Assembly (NCBI RefSeq): GCF_947507565.1
Contig: NC_089176.1
Span: forward strand, 2,728,001-2,792,000
Direction: 5' to 3'
Length of the DNA stretch: 64,000 nt
DNA from: Oscarella lobularis
Taxonomy: Eukaryota > Porifera > Homoscleromorpha > Homosclerophorida > Oscarellidae
How positions within the stretch are numbered: the first letter of the stretch is position 1; each line of letters begins with the position of its first letter. A program made the translations under genes and the position numbers. Shown here one piece after another: positions 52,274 to 63,718 of this stretch. The notes beneath the pieces are model-generated. The model was given only the letters and a program-made list of their open reading frames with translations. It was not told the origin of the DNA and searched no databases.

Positions 52274-54718
52274 ATGTCCCAACGCCCGGGAACGCGCATC
52301 AAGTATGAACCGCCCGACTCGCGTCGAGCGCACACGATCATGTCCGAAGAGGATCGAAAGGCGGGAAAACGCTCGACGTGGCACGAACTCGAAATCAAAG
52401 GGAACGCACGCACGCTCTCACCGGCTCTCTGGCGTCTCGATCATCTCACGGCGCTCTTTCTCAACGACAACAGCCTCCAACGAATCCCCGCCGACATCGC
52501 GCGCCTGAAAAATCTTCTCCATCTCGATGTGTCCGGAAATAAGTTGCGAACGATTCCTAACGAGATGGGCGACATGATACAGTTGCGCGAGCTCCTGCTC
52601 AACAATAATAGTCTTCGCACGTTACCGTTTCAACTCGGAAGACTCTTTCTGCTTCAGACGCTCGGTCTCAGCGGAAATCCGCTCAATGCCGAGTGGATAC
52701 GGCTCGTTGCGGAGCACAACGGGACGAGCAAGCTGCTCAGCTACTTTCTCGAGGGTCTAGCGCGTAAGAGATAGAAGATAAAAAGAGATAGAAGATAAAT
52801 AGATAGGCAAATAGGTGCATGAACTATTATTGATCTACCAAGCCAGCGGACTCTCAAATCCGTTGGTTTGATCAATTGTAATGTATCAAAGAGACAGACG
52901 TGTACGTTTCGTATATGTGCTATATTCCTTTCCTTCTAGCGTGCGAGCCGCCTCCTGAGCGACCGTGGGTGCCACTGAGGCCCGCAGATAAGCCGCGGAC
53001 TGGACGTAAGTAGCTTTCTTAGAAGTTGTGCGTGTGTCTGTGTTTTCTTTTACTTAGTTCTACTGTCAATACTTTGTATAGAAATTTGCATGTTGCATGA
53101 TGCACTCGAGGGGGGGGGGGGGGGGGGGGGGGGGTATTATCTCCTTTTCTCTAACCCCGTTTATTTGCTACCACCAATGTTAATTAACCTATGATCTCTT
53201 AGCCACTTTCACTGTCATGTGCTACAACGTGCTGTGTGACAAGTACGTCACGCGGCAATTGTACGGCTACTGTCCAGCGTGGGCACTCGAATGGGAATAC
53301 CGTCGGCAGAACATACTCAAGGAGATACTCAACTACGGGGCGGACATCATCAGCTTACAAGTCAATAACACAAACATAATGATTTACGACTCTATATAGA
53401 AATATCCTAGGAAGTTCAATCGGAGCAGTACCATCTCTTTTTCAAACGAGAACTGGCGAGACACGGCTACGACGGGATATTCAACGCAAAATCGAGAACG
53501 AGAACCATGGCCGAACAAGACGGCCTTCTCGTCGACGGATGCGCTATCTTTTTTCGAGTATCAAAGTAAACTATGGGGACGGGGAAGAGAAACGGGGGAG
53601 CAGGGGGCTGATGAACTGTGGGCTCGTGTGCGTGTTAGATTCATATGCGTCGAGCAGTACCTTGTCGAATTCAGTCACATTGCGATGGCGTGTTGCGAGG
53701 GAGCGGACGACATGCTCAATCGGGTGATGCCGAAGGATAACATCAGCAACGTGGCGCTCTTGGAGGCGAGTTCGTTTTTTTGTTAGGCAGGATGTCGGTT
53801 TTTACTCTCTCACTCTATCCCAGTTGAAAGATGGGTCGGAGCATCGGCAGCATATTATGGTGTCCAACTCTCACATTCACTGGGATCCGGAGTTCAAGGA
53901 CGTCAAACTGATACAGACCATCATTCTCGTCAACGAACTGCAACAGATCATGAAACAGGTAGAGAATAACGAAAAAGCATCGGGACAACACATAGACAAC
54001 GCGTGCATGCCTTTTTGTAGCTACGCTCATTCCCCTTAGTATAAAAAAACTTTTTCGTGAGCACGCGTCTGTTTAGCACAGAGAAATAGTTGCAACGAAT
54101 GCATCCGGCGGTAGCACCTCTTCCCTTGCCTAGCTACAGGAGGATACCTAGGGACCCCATTCAAAAGACAGACTTCTAATAGGCAGAGTTTGGCTGGCTT
54201 ACTACGTACTGTGTTTAGATACTCATAGTCACTCACAACCTCACCTTTATTGTTCCCAGGTTGCGACGGAACGCGGCATCGGCGTCGCTCCCGCGCGCGC
54301 CGGCGGCGGCGCGAGCATGCCGCTCATCCTCTGCGCCGATCTCAACTCGCTGCCCGATTCCGGCGTGATCGAGTATCTATCGTCGGGCCGCGTCAGCGTC
54401 AATCACTCCGACTTCAAGGGTCTCGCCTACGAGGGCTTCCTGCGTCGTTTCACCGAACACGGCGTGGTGACGCACGGACTCAACTTGCAGAGCGTCTACG
54501 AAAAGATCGACATGCCGTTTACGAATTGCACGTTCGACTTCACCGGCATCATCGACTACACGTTCTACACTAAGGACCTTCTCGCGCCGCTCGGCGCTCT
54601 GGGAAGGGTCAGCGAGGAGTGGTTCGCGCGGAATAAAGTCATCGGGTGCCCGAATCCGCATTTTTCGTCCGATCACGTACCTCTGTTGACTGAATTCGAG
54701 TTGACTGGTAGTAGATAA
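52274..54718 (+). CDS. CNOT6: CCR4-NOT deadenylase catalytic subunit (CCR4 type)
   Basis: The first exon (52274 to about 52765) encodes an N-terminal linker and leucine-rich repeats: LTALFLNDNSLQRIP, LLHLDVSGNKLRTIP, LRELLLNNNSLRTLP, LQTLGLSGNPL. After short exons (PPPERPWVPLRP) the EEP nuclease domain begins, with TFTVMCYNVLCDKYVTRQLY. The metal-binding Glu lies in ISLQ-EVQSEQY across an intron. Then come TMAEQDGLLVDGCAIFFR, NSHIHWDPEFKDVKLIQ, LILCADLNSLPDSGV and the final catalytic SSDHVPLLTEF, with a stop at 54716-54718. The product shortens mRNA poly(A) tails as part of CCR4-NOT; the LRRs bind the NOT scaffold. It is the CNOT6/CNOT6L orthologue, and one copy is expected in invertebrates. 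One intron holds a 25-bp poly-G run. Confidence 0.94.
53110..53134. repeat. Poly-G run of 25 bp in a CNOT6 intron
   Basis: An unbroken run of 25 G on the coding strand lies between the PPPERPWVPLRP exon and the MCYNVLCDKY exon. It can form G-quadruplexes in the transcript. The exact length in the assembly may be unreliable. Confidence 0.85.
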
Positions 54719-55328
54719 TTTTGCGGGTGGGGCGAGTGGGTAGAAGGGACGCGGCGTCTTTTTCTGCTCCTCTTTTTTTTGCGTCGTGTACGTTTTCGGA
54801 CTCGGCGTTTCTATACATGTTTGGTCGTTTTAGTGTAGAAATTTTTTGTCATACGCACGTCTCGTGGGGGGGGGGGGGGGGGGGGGGGGGGGGACCAGAG
54901 TGGTGGAGGGGAAGATTGACAGGCTGGTTTTAGTTGTTTTAATTGCTGTAAAGTTCTTGTGGCAGTACCTGCCGCTTTCTGCCGTGTACTTTGTATCGTT
55001 TGCTGCAGCAAGATGTGAAAATAAAATTCTGACCCGACGTGAACATTGGCGTTCCCGTGACGTGATTCTCTCATGTTGTAAGACGCTGCTAGGCAGTGAG
55101 CTTTAGTGATTGCTCGGAGCATACATCCAGAAGGCAATGATACCTCATCTGTTCAATGGTTCTAAGAATCGACGTACGGCCTAAAACAATAAACCAGACG
55201 TCATCTGTTGACGTAGTTACAGTATCCTGATGACGTTACATCCATCCGTTTAGACCCATTGGCATTGCATGCCAGCAGTTCCGTAGAAAAAGAATCCTCG
55301 TGCGCGCTAAAAGAATTTGCAAAGCGAG
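54719..55328. other. Intergenic, CNOT6 to methyltransferase
   Basis: It contains the CNOT6 3'UTR, a 28-bp poly-G run, and a likely promoter for the methyltransferase. I see no coding pattern; the Gly-rich ORF across the G run is an artefact. Confidence 0.6.
54866..54893. repeat. Poly-G run of 28 bp downstream of CNOT6
   Basis: An unbroken run of 28 G, about 150 bp after the CNOT6 stop, probably in the 3'UTR. It is the second such run in the same gene and on the same strand. Confidence 0.85.
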
Positions 55329-56135
55329 ATGGCACTAAGCAACACCAGTACACCGACCTACGCCTCGACCTACGGCCAGCATTCGCAACACGCGCAAGCG
55401 TCCGACGCCCTGATATTCGTCAATAGCGTTCTGCAGCCGCAGTGCGGTAGCCGTCTTCTCGATTTCGGCTGCGGAACGGGAAACGTAACTGTCGATTTAG
55501 CGCGGCGAATTGGGCCCGACGGTTTCCTCGTCGGCGTCGATCCGGACGAGGAACGAATCAAAATCGCGAAGAAACGATTTGAAGGTCACGACAACGTGAA
55601 GATCGTTTACGGTTCCATTGACGAGGCGGAAGCGGAAGCGCCGTACGACGTAATCAACGCAAACCACGTGGTCCACTGGATCTCCGCCAAAGAACACGAG
55701 GGCCTTCTTCGAAAAGTCTATAGGTCGCTCAGGCCAGGAGGAACGTTCGGTTTCAACACGCTTCACGGCCTTACAGGCTTCATACGCGATTTATCTGCAA
55801 GTCAATACGAAAATTCATATGATTCTTTCGTGGCTGCAATTGACTGGAGTCTGACCTCGCTTTTCTACTGGAATACGCTTCTGAAAAAGGTGGGGTTCGA
55901 AGTCATTTACGGTGTCGAAGAGGAGAGAATAAGTGGCTCCATGCCGAACGAAAGATCCTTGTTGGAATGGTGGGAAGCGACGTGTTTGGGTCACTTTCGC
56001 GCGGCGGAAGTAACGCCAGAAGCACTGGATACGCTAATGAAAAAACATAGTTTAGAGAGAAATGAAGCGATTCCTATCAAACTTTGTCACGTTGACGTCG
56101 TGGCGAGGAAGCCGAGCTCGGGCCAATTTAGTTGA
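55329..56135 (+). CDS. Class I SAM-dependent methyltransferase (small molecule type)
   Basis: A single exon of 268 aa. I start at the ATG at 55329, as the frame upstream has no other ATG. Motif I is RLLDFGCGTGNVTVDLA (about residues 42-58). The acidic end of strand 2 is VGVDPDEERIKIAKK. YDVINANHVVHWI matches motif IV, and LRKVYRSLRPGGTFGFN the strand-5 region. The layout recalls juvenile-hormone-acid-methyltransferase-like and trans-aconitate methyltransferase-like proteins; the substrate cannot be told. The C-terminal third carries a lid-like segment (SLLEWWEATCLGHFR). Like the SDR gene, it has no introns. Confidence 0.85.
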   Translation: MALSNTSTPTYASTYGQHSQHAQASDALIFVNSVLQPQCGSRLLDFGCGTGNVTVDLARRIGPDGFLVGVDPDEERIKIAKKRFEGHDNVKIVYGSIDEAEAEAPYDVINANHVVHWISAKEHEGLLRKVYRSLRPGGTFGFNTLHGLTGFIRDLSASQYENSYDSFVAAIDWSLTSLFYWNTLLKKVGFEVIYGVEEERISGSMPNERSLLEWWEATCLGHFRAAEVTPEALDTLMKKHSLERNEAIPIKLCHVDVVARKPSSGQFS

Positions 56136-56438
56136 ACTGAAACGTGAGACGGCTTTGTTAGTATTCAGATTGTCTCTCAGCAATGTTGAATACTGTACGT
56201 ACTTTTTCCGCGTTGTTTCGATCGTCAAGGAGCCGTACAAACACGCTCTTAGACTGTAATTAGCCTGTGAGCAGCGTTCGCCTATTTTGTTCGTGCGCCG
56301 TATTGTAGAGTCCGTGGTAGAAACGGCGGACTTGAATTGTGTCCGGGACGCTCCAGTGTGCGGTGGGCGTGTACAGCGCGGCGCGTTAACTCAAGATTAG
56401 GCCTATTTGGCGGGCCAGACTTTCTAAGCGAGTCTCAC
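56136..56438. other. Intergenic, no gene seen
   Basis: A short gap with no coding pattern. It should hold the methyltransferase 3' end and the NUDT1 promoter. The frame open upstream of 56439 is GC-rich and not protein-like. Confidence 0.5.
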
Positions 56439-57029
56439 ATGGCCCAGACGCGACTGATGACCCTCGTTTTCGTTCGCGAAGACGCTCGCGTTCTTCTCGG
56501 ACTCAAGAAACGGGGATTCGGCGTCGGACGGTGGAATGGGTTCGGCGGAAAGGTCCAGAGCGGCGAGACAATCGAAGAGGGAGCTGCACGGTAACACTGT
56601 TGGTGGATTTGTTGAGGAAAAGATCTCGAAATTTCGTCTGTTTCCTCAGGGAGCTGTTAGAAGAGTCGACATTGCGCGTGGCGCCGTCCGATCTCAAACG
56701 CGCCGGGATATTGCGTTTCGAGTTCGTGGGCAAGTCGGATCTGTTGGAAGTTCACGTTTTCACGTCTTGCAAGTTCGAAGGAGTTCCTACGGAAACAGAA
56801 GGCGTGTTCACATCTAATTTTATAATCTCAAATAGTATTTACCAAAATTTTTTTATTATTAGAGATGCGTCCTGCGTGGTTTGCTCAGGAAGCGATTCCG
56901 TTTGATCAGATGTGGCCCGACGACGTTCTGTGGTATCCCATGCTCTTCAGTGGAGACACCTTCAATGGATACTTCAAGTTTGAGGGTCATGACAAGATTC
57001 TAGATTACACACTTACAGTTGCCAACTGA
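56439..57029 (+). CDS. NUDT1: 8-oxo-dGTP diphosphatase (MTH1)
   Basis: Three exons: 56439-56590, 56650-56803 and 56875-57029. [20 protein letters not shown] is followed by [20 protein letters not shown], which matches MTH1 almost residue for residue. The Nudix box reads [18 protein letters not shown] then LEES (G-x5-E-x7-R-E-x2-E-E); the Gly after EES is Thr. The end contains [20 protein letters not shown] then [27 protein letters not shown]1 hydrolyses oxidised purine nucleotides, protecting DNA from oxidative mutation. The third-exon acceptor has two AG in a row (ATTAGAG). Using the second keeps the frame with a normal GT donor at 56804. Confidence 0.94.
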
Positions 57030-57193
57030 ACATTTTCAATAAATAAATTAACTGTTGCTTTGTCACGGGCTTCTAAAAAAAGTAAGAACTGATATGTATC
57101 ACATTTATGTAATACTGTACCAATCAAAAAGCGTAGGTGTAACTGGGTGTGACGGAGTGTGTGACGGTGTCTAGCGTGCGTAAAGCTTTATGA

Positions 57194-57868
57194 ATGGATT
57201 TGACTGGCGATTTCACCCCGGTCAAAGTCGTGCTCTGCGGCCAAACCGGCGTTGGCAAGACAACGATCTTGCGCAAGCTCGGCGAATCGCTCGAGCAGTC
57301 TGCAGAGTCGCTTACAGAAGACTACACTAGCGAGTCAACAATCGACTCGAAACTGATAACGCGAACCGAGAACGGTCGCTGCTTAAAGGTCGGTCGACCC
57401 TTTATCTTTTCTTATCCGCCTTGAAAGCGTCTCCAACAGATCCGCGTATTCGACGCGCCGGCGAAGCAAATTCACACGATGACTGACAGCTATTTTCGGC
57501 ACGCGAAGGTGGCGGTTGTCCTCTACGCAGTCGACGACGATTTCGCGACGACACGTCGCTCGTTGAGCGGCTGGCTGCACGACTTGGCGAGTTGCGTTGA
57601 CGTGCATAGCACGTGCGCTATAATACTCGCCGGAAATAAAATCGACACCCCGGAGAGCACGTGGGTGGACTTCGATCGCGTTCGCGCGCTCGCCGATCAT
57701 CATGACGTCAAGCATCGACTGACGCTCTCGGCGAGAACGGGCAGTCACTTGGAACAGTTGATGTCCTTGATCGCCAAAGCTTTCAATGAGCTGCCGCCTA
57801 GTCGCAATGAAGCAAATGTTGACGTTATTCATCAACCTTTTAGGCCAAATAGGCATTGTTGCTACTAA
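57194..57868 (+). CDS. Divergent Rab-like small GTPase
   Basis: Two exons, 57194-57388 and 57440-57868, encode 207 aa. G1 is GQTGVGKTT (residues about 16-24), G4 is AGNKID and G5 is TLSART (SA-type). The G3 region reads VFDAPAKQ in place of the usual D-T-A-G-Q, so the catalytic Gln sits one or two places off. A long switch I (SESTIDSK) replaces the Rab effector loop. The C-terminus ends RHCCY, which could be prenylated (CC-x) as in some Rabs. It is probably a membrane-traffic GTPase, but I cannot place it in a named Rab group. The in-frame ATG at 57194 is chosen over the out-of-frame one at 57190. Confidence 0.85.
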
Positions 57869-58103
57869 AAATTATAAATACCAGCTTTCAATTTATTTGT
57901 GCGTGCATGCAACACATATATGGGAATTTATATTTAGACACAAATGACACCCTTGAATTTTCCTTATATGCAAAACGTGATTGGCACACAAAAGAAAGTC
58001 AATACAAAAGAACCCCACTACCGAAACGAATACGATTGCACACACTGTTCTTGAAAATACTGAAAAAGCACACATACACACACCCCTGCTCACCGAAAGA
58101 ACT

Positions 58104-61100
58104 TCACATTCCAGGTATGAGCTCGTCTAACTCCCGATTCAAATCCTGAAGCATGTTGTCGATGTCGTCCATGAGCGTGTCCGACGAAGCGGCCGGCGCA
58201 TACTTGATGTCGTCGTCATCATCAATCCTGTGATTAGATAGAAAATTGTTATTGAAAAATTATTATTGATTTTACAGCGTACGTCGCTGCTGCAACTTCT
58301 TCGTGCCCTCCTGCACAAACAAACTAACTTACAAATCAACGCGCAAGCAACGTACCACGCCCACTCACCAAATGCGTCTTCTTTCCGCGAGAGATTCGGC
58401 GATCGCAACGCGTTCTTGATCGCATCCTCAAGCGTCAAATCCGCAGCAACTTAATTGAAAAAAAAAGAGTCCCATTTCGACGTATGCTACGCAACGCGCA
58501 ACACTCACCCAAGGGAGGCGGCAACGCCACGTCGTCGACTACACCTGAAATAAAACGATCTTTTCCCATTCCCATAACGACATAATAATGATTAAAAAAC
58601 GATCGTTTACCGGGCACGACGTCGGGAGGCGGCAGGGACGACGGCGGCGGCGGCGGAGGCAACGCATCCATATCGGGAACTACGGTCGTTGCCGTCGCCT
58701 CCGCGGGGGCGGCGGTAGGAACGGGAGCCGGCGCAGGCGCACTAACGACTGGAGCGGGAGACGGCTTCTTCGCTGGTTTCGGTTTTGGTGCCACGGCGGG
58801 CGGCTTGGGTTTCAACGACGGCTTGGGAGCGATTCGAGGCGGCGCCGGTTTTTCTACCGGCGCTTTTTCTTTTTTTTTCGACGGCTCCGGCTCCGTCGGC
58901 GGCTTCGATTCGGCTTCGCCCATGAATTCGGGTGGGGGTGGTAAAGGGGGCGTAGGCGTGCGTTCGACGACGAGAGGCGCCTGCTGCTGCTTTTGGAGAC
59001 TGTCGCCGCGCGTGGGCGGAGGCGGAGGCGGAAGAGACGATCCGCTCGCGTTTGTACGCGGTCGTGGCGGTGGCGGCGGCGGCGGGAGCGGGCCTTCTTC
59101 GGGAACGGCCGTGGGATTATTGTCGCCCGTTAGTCGATCGAAGCGATCTCGAGTCTTTTTGAAACTGTCGCTTCGTCGAGGCGGTGCCGGGGGAAAAGCC
59201 GTTCCCGTCGCCTTCGCCCCGTCGATGTCATCGTCGTGTGGCGGCGGCGGCGGTGGTGGCGGAAGGGGCTCCTCCTGATTGATATCCAGGGTTACGTCGG
59301 ACGATGCCGAATCGAAGGGAGGCGACGCGACGCCTGTGGACGGTCGTTTGGGCTTCGGTGGCGGAGCGGCTTTCTCTCTTCTCGAGCGACGCTTCGGCGG
59401 GGCGGGTTTTGCGTCCGAAGCTTCGGGTTTCACGTCGATCGCTTTGGAGCGAGTAGTCGCAGAAGAAACGTGTGCGTCACGTCCGGCTTCTAGGAGGAGA
59501 AACGTGCGCGAGCGGATGTGATGAGATGCCGCAAAGGGCTGAGGAATTCTCGCGTGCGCACGCGCTACGACGAATTCCGCGCGCGCGCGCGTGCGTGTGC
59601 GGTGTGCCTTCGCGCGGGAAAAGCCTTACCTGCCGGTTCTTGATCTTCCATTTCGGCGAGCCACTCGACGCCGCGTAGAAGCTTCTGTATATGACCTTAG
59701 GATATTGTCACGAGATGAAAGAACCTGTCACACCCTTCGTGTACTTACCTGGCTTCGTGACGCCTATTTCCGTCAAGTCATCTCGAGACATATCTGATAC
59801 AAACTCGATGTCGTCATAGCCTTGACTGAGGAATACATCCAGGAGTGCGGAGAACCCCAGAACATCTAGCCACGCCTTGACACTCGTCTAAAAGGAAAAA
59901 AATGGTTGCCTTCCCTCTCAGTGGAAATCAATGCATCCGCAATCCGCACTGGCTTCTCTCGTGGTAACTTTGGAAGATGAATCATTGTGTCAGGAATAAC
60001 GGCGAGAATCTTTTTGCGATGACCAACTTTAGAAATGCCAATCTCAGACAGAATCTAAAGTCAAAAATTATAAAAAAAATTGAATTTGATAGGCAGTTCT
60101 GATTAACCCAACCTCATCAGTGAGGCCAACTAGAAATGTCGTATCTTCATATCCGGCTTCGAATAGGACGTGATTGTACTCGGGAAGACGAATTGTGGTG
60201 CACCAGTCTTGAATCGACTGGACCGATTTGGAAAAGATTATGCTCATGCGACGTTGCTACAAATACGTGCAAAAACGACGCTACAGAAGAAAACCGCGAC
60301 GCGCCTCCTCCCACGTTCATACATTACGCGGCGGTGAACACGGAGACGAGCCTCCCCTCGATGACGAATCTTCCTTCGGAGTCAACGACGAAGGTCCATC
60401 TAATGGAAGGAAAACTTTAGAGGAAGAGTTCTTATAGGGAAAGATTGTTTTAGTTAGAACGAAGGAACTACTGTATAGGTGCGAGGCCATTTCTATTCAG
60501 TACGTTACTAACCCGCATTGAGAACCATCAATTCATAAGCGTTGTCACTGGCATCGCTGCTGCGGCGTTCTGACGGCGAATGACTGCCCGGCTCAAGTTG
60601 CTGCTGCTGCTTCTGCTGCGGCCGTTGCGACTTCTGCGGCGATACGCTCATCGTCATGTACTCCTCGCTACTGTCAATCCCGGGCGACAATGAGATGGTG
60701 CCTTGACTCTTTCGCGCTGCAAACGTGCATTCAAGATTGCGTGCAAGCGTGTGCGTGTGAGATGTGTGCACCTCCCATCACTTCGTAAACCTCGTCTTTG
60801 CCCTCGTACTCGAACGATACGCTCGGGTTGGCCAGCTTTCCTATCTCGCTCGGCAACACGACGTTCTCATAGCGCTGAGCTTGTCCGGTTGGTCCTGAGA
60901 GAGAGAAAAAAATCCCCATTGAGCTTATTTTGACCATTTGAGGGCGGTCGTCATTTTGAGGTTCTACTGTAGTGGGGTCTATTTACGTCTGCTCGCCGGT
61001 ATTGCTTGTGGCTTCGAAACGGACGCGGATCTGCGCTGAAATTCCACATTCTCATAGCTGCCCACTTGCGACATCGAACTGGAGCGCGAAAATCGATTGC

Positions 61101-63718
61101 TCTCGTCGCTCTTCGGCTCTTCTGGCCGCGGTAGAACGACGTCAGCATAGCTGACTTTCGGATCTTTCTGATGGACGACGTCTCCACTTGACGGAAGAAA
61201 TTGCATCTGTGAATAATTGACAGGCTCCTGCTTCTGCCTCGCCGTCACGTCCTTCAAATCAACTTCTTCGTACGGTTGCACGGGCGCGACGGCTCGTCTC
61301 GGCTTCGGCTTTGGACTCACTGACGAGAGATAGGCAGATAAACTACGTAGAAACAAGTCTAGCAAAGCAACTACCGTCGTCAAACGTGTATTTTCCGCTA
61401 AAAGCATCGTCCTTAACAACTGAAAGAAAAAGAGAAATTTAAACGATTTCACGAGCACTCACTTTGGACTTACGTGGCACGGCACCCGGAGGAGCCATCT
61501 GACCCAACGTGCCGTACTGATGCGGTTCCTTGCTCTCTTTCACCTTGCTAACTGGAGGCGGAGGCGACGGCATATCCGATCTCCGTTTCGGCTGGAGACA
61601 ATCATAGATAGAGTCCGAAAGGGGAAGATTTGCTTCCGCAGCCGTTTGTCCTCCACGGGTGACAATCGCCGCAATGCTGGCAGTTGACACTGAAAAGCGA
61701 ACAGATAAACTACTTCTTCATTATAGTCGAAATGATCCTTACCTGGTCGTTTGACAATTGAAACAGCTGACATGGGAAAGAATCCCGTTCTTTTGTTCTT
61801 ATTTGCATAAAGAGATGACTATATTCGTTTTTGCTAAGTAAACGCGTACTGTACGTACTTCGCCGTCTCCAATTGATCCTTTCCATAGACCGCTAATATC
61901 CTGGTCGAGCACCTGCCGGAGAAAACAATCAAACGAACAGGCAATATTTATTATGCGGATCCTCACCACTATAGAATCCCCTTTCAAAAACGACAAAGAT
62001 TCTGAATCGGCCGACTGGTAGTCGACTAGGGCGTTGGCCAAAATGACGTTGATGCAGCCAGATTCTGCAAAAAATGACTTTCTCAAAGGCCAGACAGTCT
62101 CCCCACTCGCTTATACCCAGAAGAATCCTCTTCATCTCCACGGCGGCAGACGACCTCACAAAGTGCTGGACAATGTCGAGAGCCGTCTGCTGAAAGGTGT
62201 TGTACAGATTGACGTCAATATCGTTCTTGACAGGAACAAGAAGATCGGAAAAGAAAATAGATAAGAGACGATGCGAGCCGGGCGACTTACGTCGACGAGA
62301 AATTTGACGATGTCGCGTCGTCCGTAGAGTGCCGCTTCGTGCAGAGCCGTCCCATTGGCCGTCTCCAAGTTCACGTTCATTCCACTGGAAACGAGGACTC
62401 TAGACAAAGGAAAATTTGCGTTTATTTTGTCTTTGGAATTTCTCAGCTGACTTCATGATGTCGAGGTGACCGTGCTTGGCGGCGAGATGCAGCGGCGTGT
62501 GTCGCTTTGGATCTCGTCTCTCTTCGGCGGAGAGCGGTCGGAAGGCGCGAAGAGCGCCGGCTTGAATCAGTAACTCCACCATCTGGAGAAAGAGAACGTT
62601 ATGACCGAGTGTTTATACTTCAGCTACCGTTAGTGGGAACACTGTCAATTTAGCACAAGAAAGAGGTAAGGCACGAACTGGCATGTGTATGCATGTACAT
62701 AGAGGCAATTTGGTACGGATACAAGTGTATTGCCTTATTAGTGCATAAAAGCGAATTATATTAACGTTCAATCATCCACACACGGTACGTGCGAATAATT
62801 GATTAATTGACCCTTTGATTGATTGATTGACTGAAAAAATACCTCCAAGTGTCCAAACTGGCATGCCTTGTCCAACGCCGTCATCCCGGCGCCACCTACG
62901 ACGCCGACGTCCGCCTTGTGTTGCAGCAGAACGGACGCCTTTATAAATGAAAAAAAAAACAGACGTAAAAAATAAACGTGAGAAATTTCTCGTCGTCACG
63001 GAAGCGCACCACGTCGGTTTTGCCGTACTGAGCGGCGAGCAGTAGAGCCGTCTCGTTGTTCGTCGAAAGCGCGTTCGGATCGGCGCCGCTTCGCAGGAGA
63101 AGTCGACTCTGATCGACTCGTCCCGCCCACGCCGCCAAATGAAGCGGCGACATTCCTAAACGGTCAAATTGTTTCCTTGGGAGAGAGGATGCGATCGACT
63201 TTACCGTTCTTATCTTGAGCCGCCACGTCGGCGTCGACGTCGAGAAGGTCGCGACAGATTTCGGATTTTTCTGCGAGCGCGGCGTAGTGAAGAGCGGTGA
63301 AGCTTGGGGAGAAGAAAGAGGCATTTTTTTCCCCAGTCGGAAATCGACCCCCAGTCCCCCACGCCCGCGCGCGCGCGCGTTGGCTTCCACTTCGCCGGTG
63401 TACTTACCCGTCCGAGTCCGTCGCGTTCACATTCAACGACTTTGCCGACTTTTTCGCTGCTGCTAACGGCCCATATATCCTCGCGAGGACATTTTGCGAT
63501 CTTCCACGTACCTGATTGGCTCTTCGATTTCTTCGCTTTTCCATCGTCGGCCGAGTGATCGCTCTTTGCTGCCGGAGAAAAGGATAAACAGATTGTCTCT
63601 CGCGTTTCTTATTTGCGCAGCGTGTCGTACCCGATTTCTTCAGCTTTGATACGAGCTTCTTTACTTGCGAGTAGTCGCCGTTCTTCGACGCGGCGAGGAG
63701 ATCCTGCTCCTTCCCCAT
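58104..63718 (-). CDS. CASKIN: CASKIN orthologue (ankyrin-SH3-SAM-SAM scaffold)
   Basis: Read on the minus strand from 63718. It begins MGKEQDLLAASKNGDYSQVK, matching the CASKIN start. Six ankyrin repeats follow (for example MSPLHLAAWAGRVDQSRLLL, ETALLLAAQYGKTDVV, HTPLHLAAKHGHLDIM, GTALHEAALYGRRDIVKFLV). The SH3 domain is at about 62080-61745 (ALVDYQSADSESLSFLKGD, GLWKGSIG, RTGFFPMSAV). A linker of about 1 kb is rich in Tyr motifs. SAM 1 (IQDWCTTIRLPEYNHVLFEA) lies near 60240-60000 and SAM 2 (VKAWLDVLGFSALLDVFL) near 59890-59750. The proline-rich region is at 59433-58620, and the acidic C-terminal helix DDIDNMLQDLNRELDELIPG ends at 58104. CASKINs are cytoplasmic scaffolds at cell junctions and synapses; the SAM tandem polymerises. 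The proline-rich part has many PPPPPP ligands for SH3/EVH1. Confidence 0.92.

Noticed and set aside
56801-56876. GC-AG intron in NUDT1
   Set aside because: The GC donor after GAAG is not needed; using the GT at 56804 with the second AG of the acceptor keeps the frame and the MRPAW motif.
58588-59521. Gly/Arg-rich plus-strand ORFs
   Set aside because: They are antisense shadows of the proline-rich CASKIN exon.
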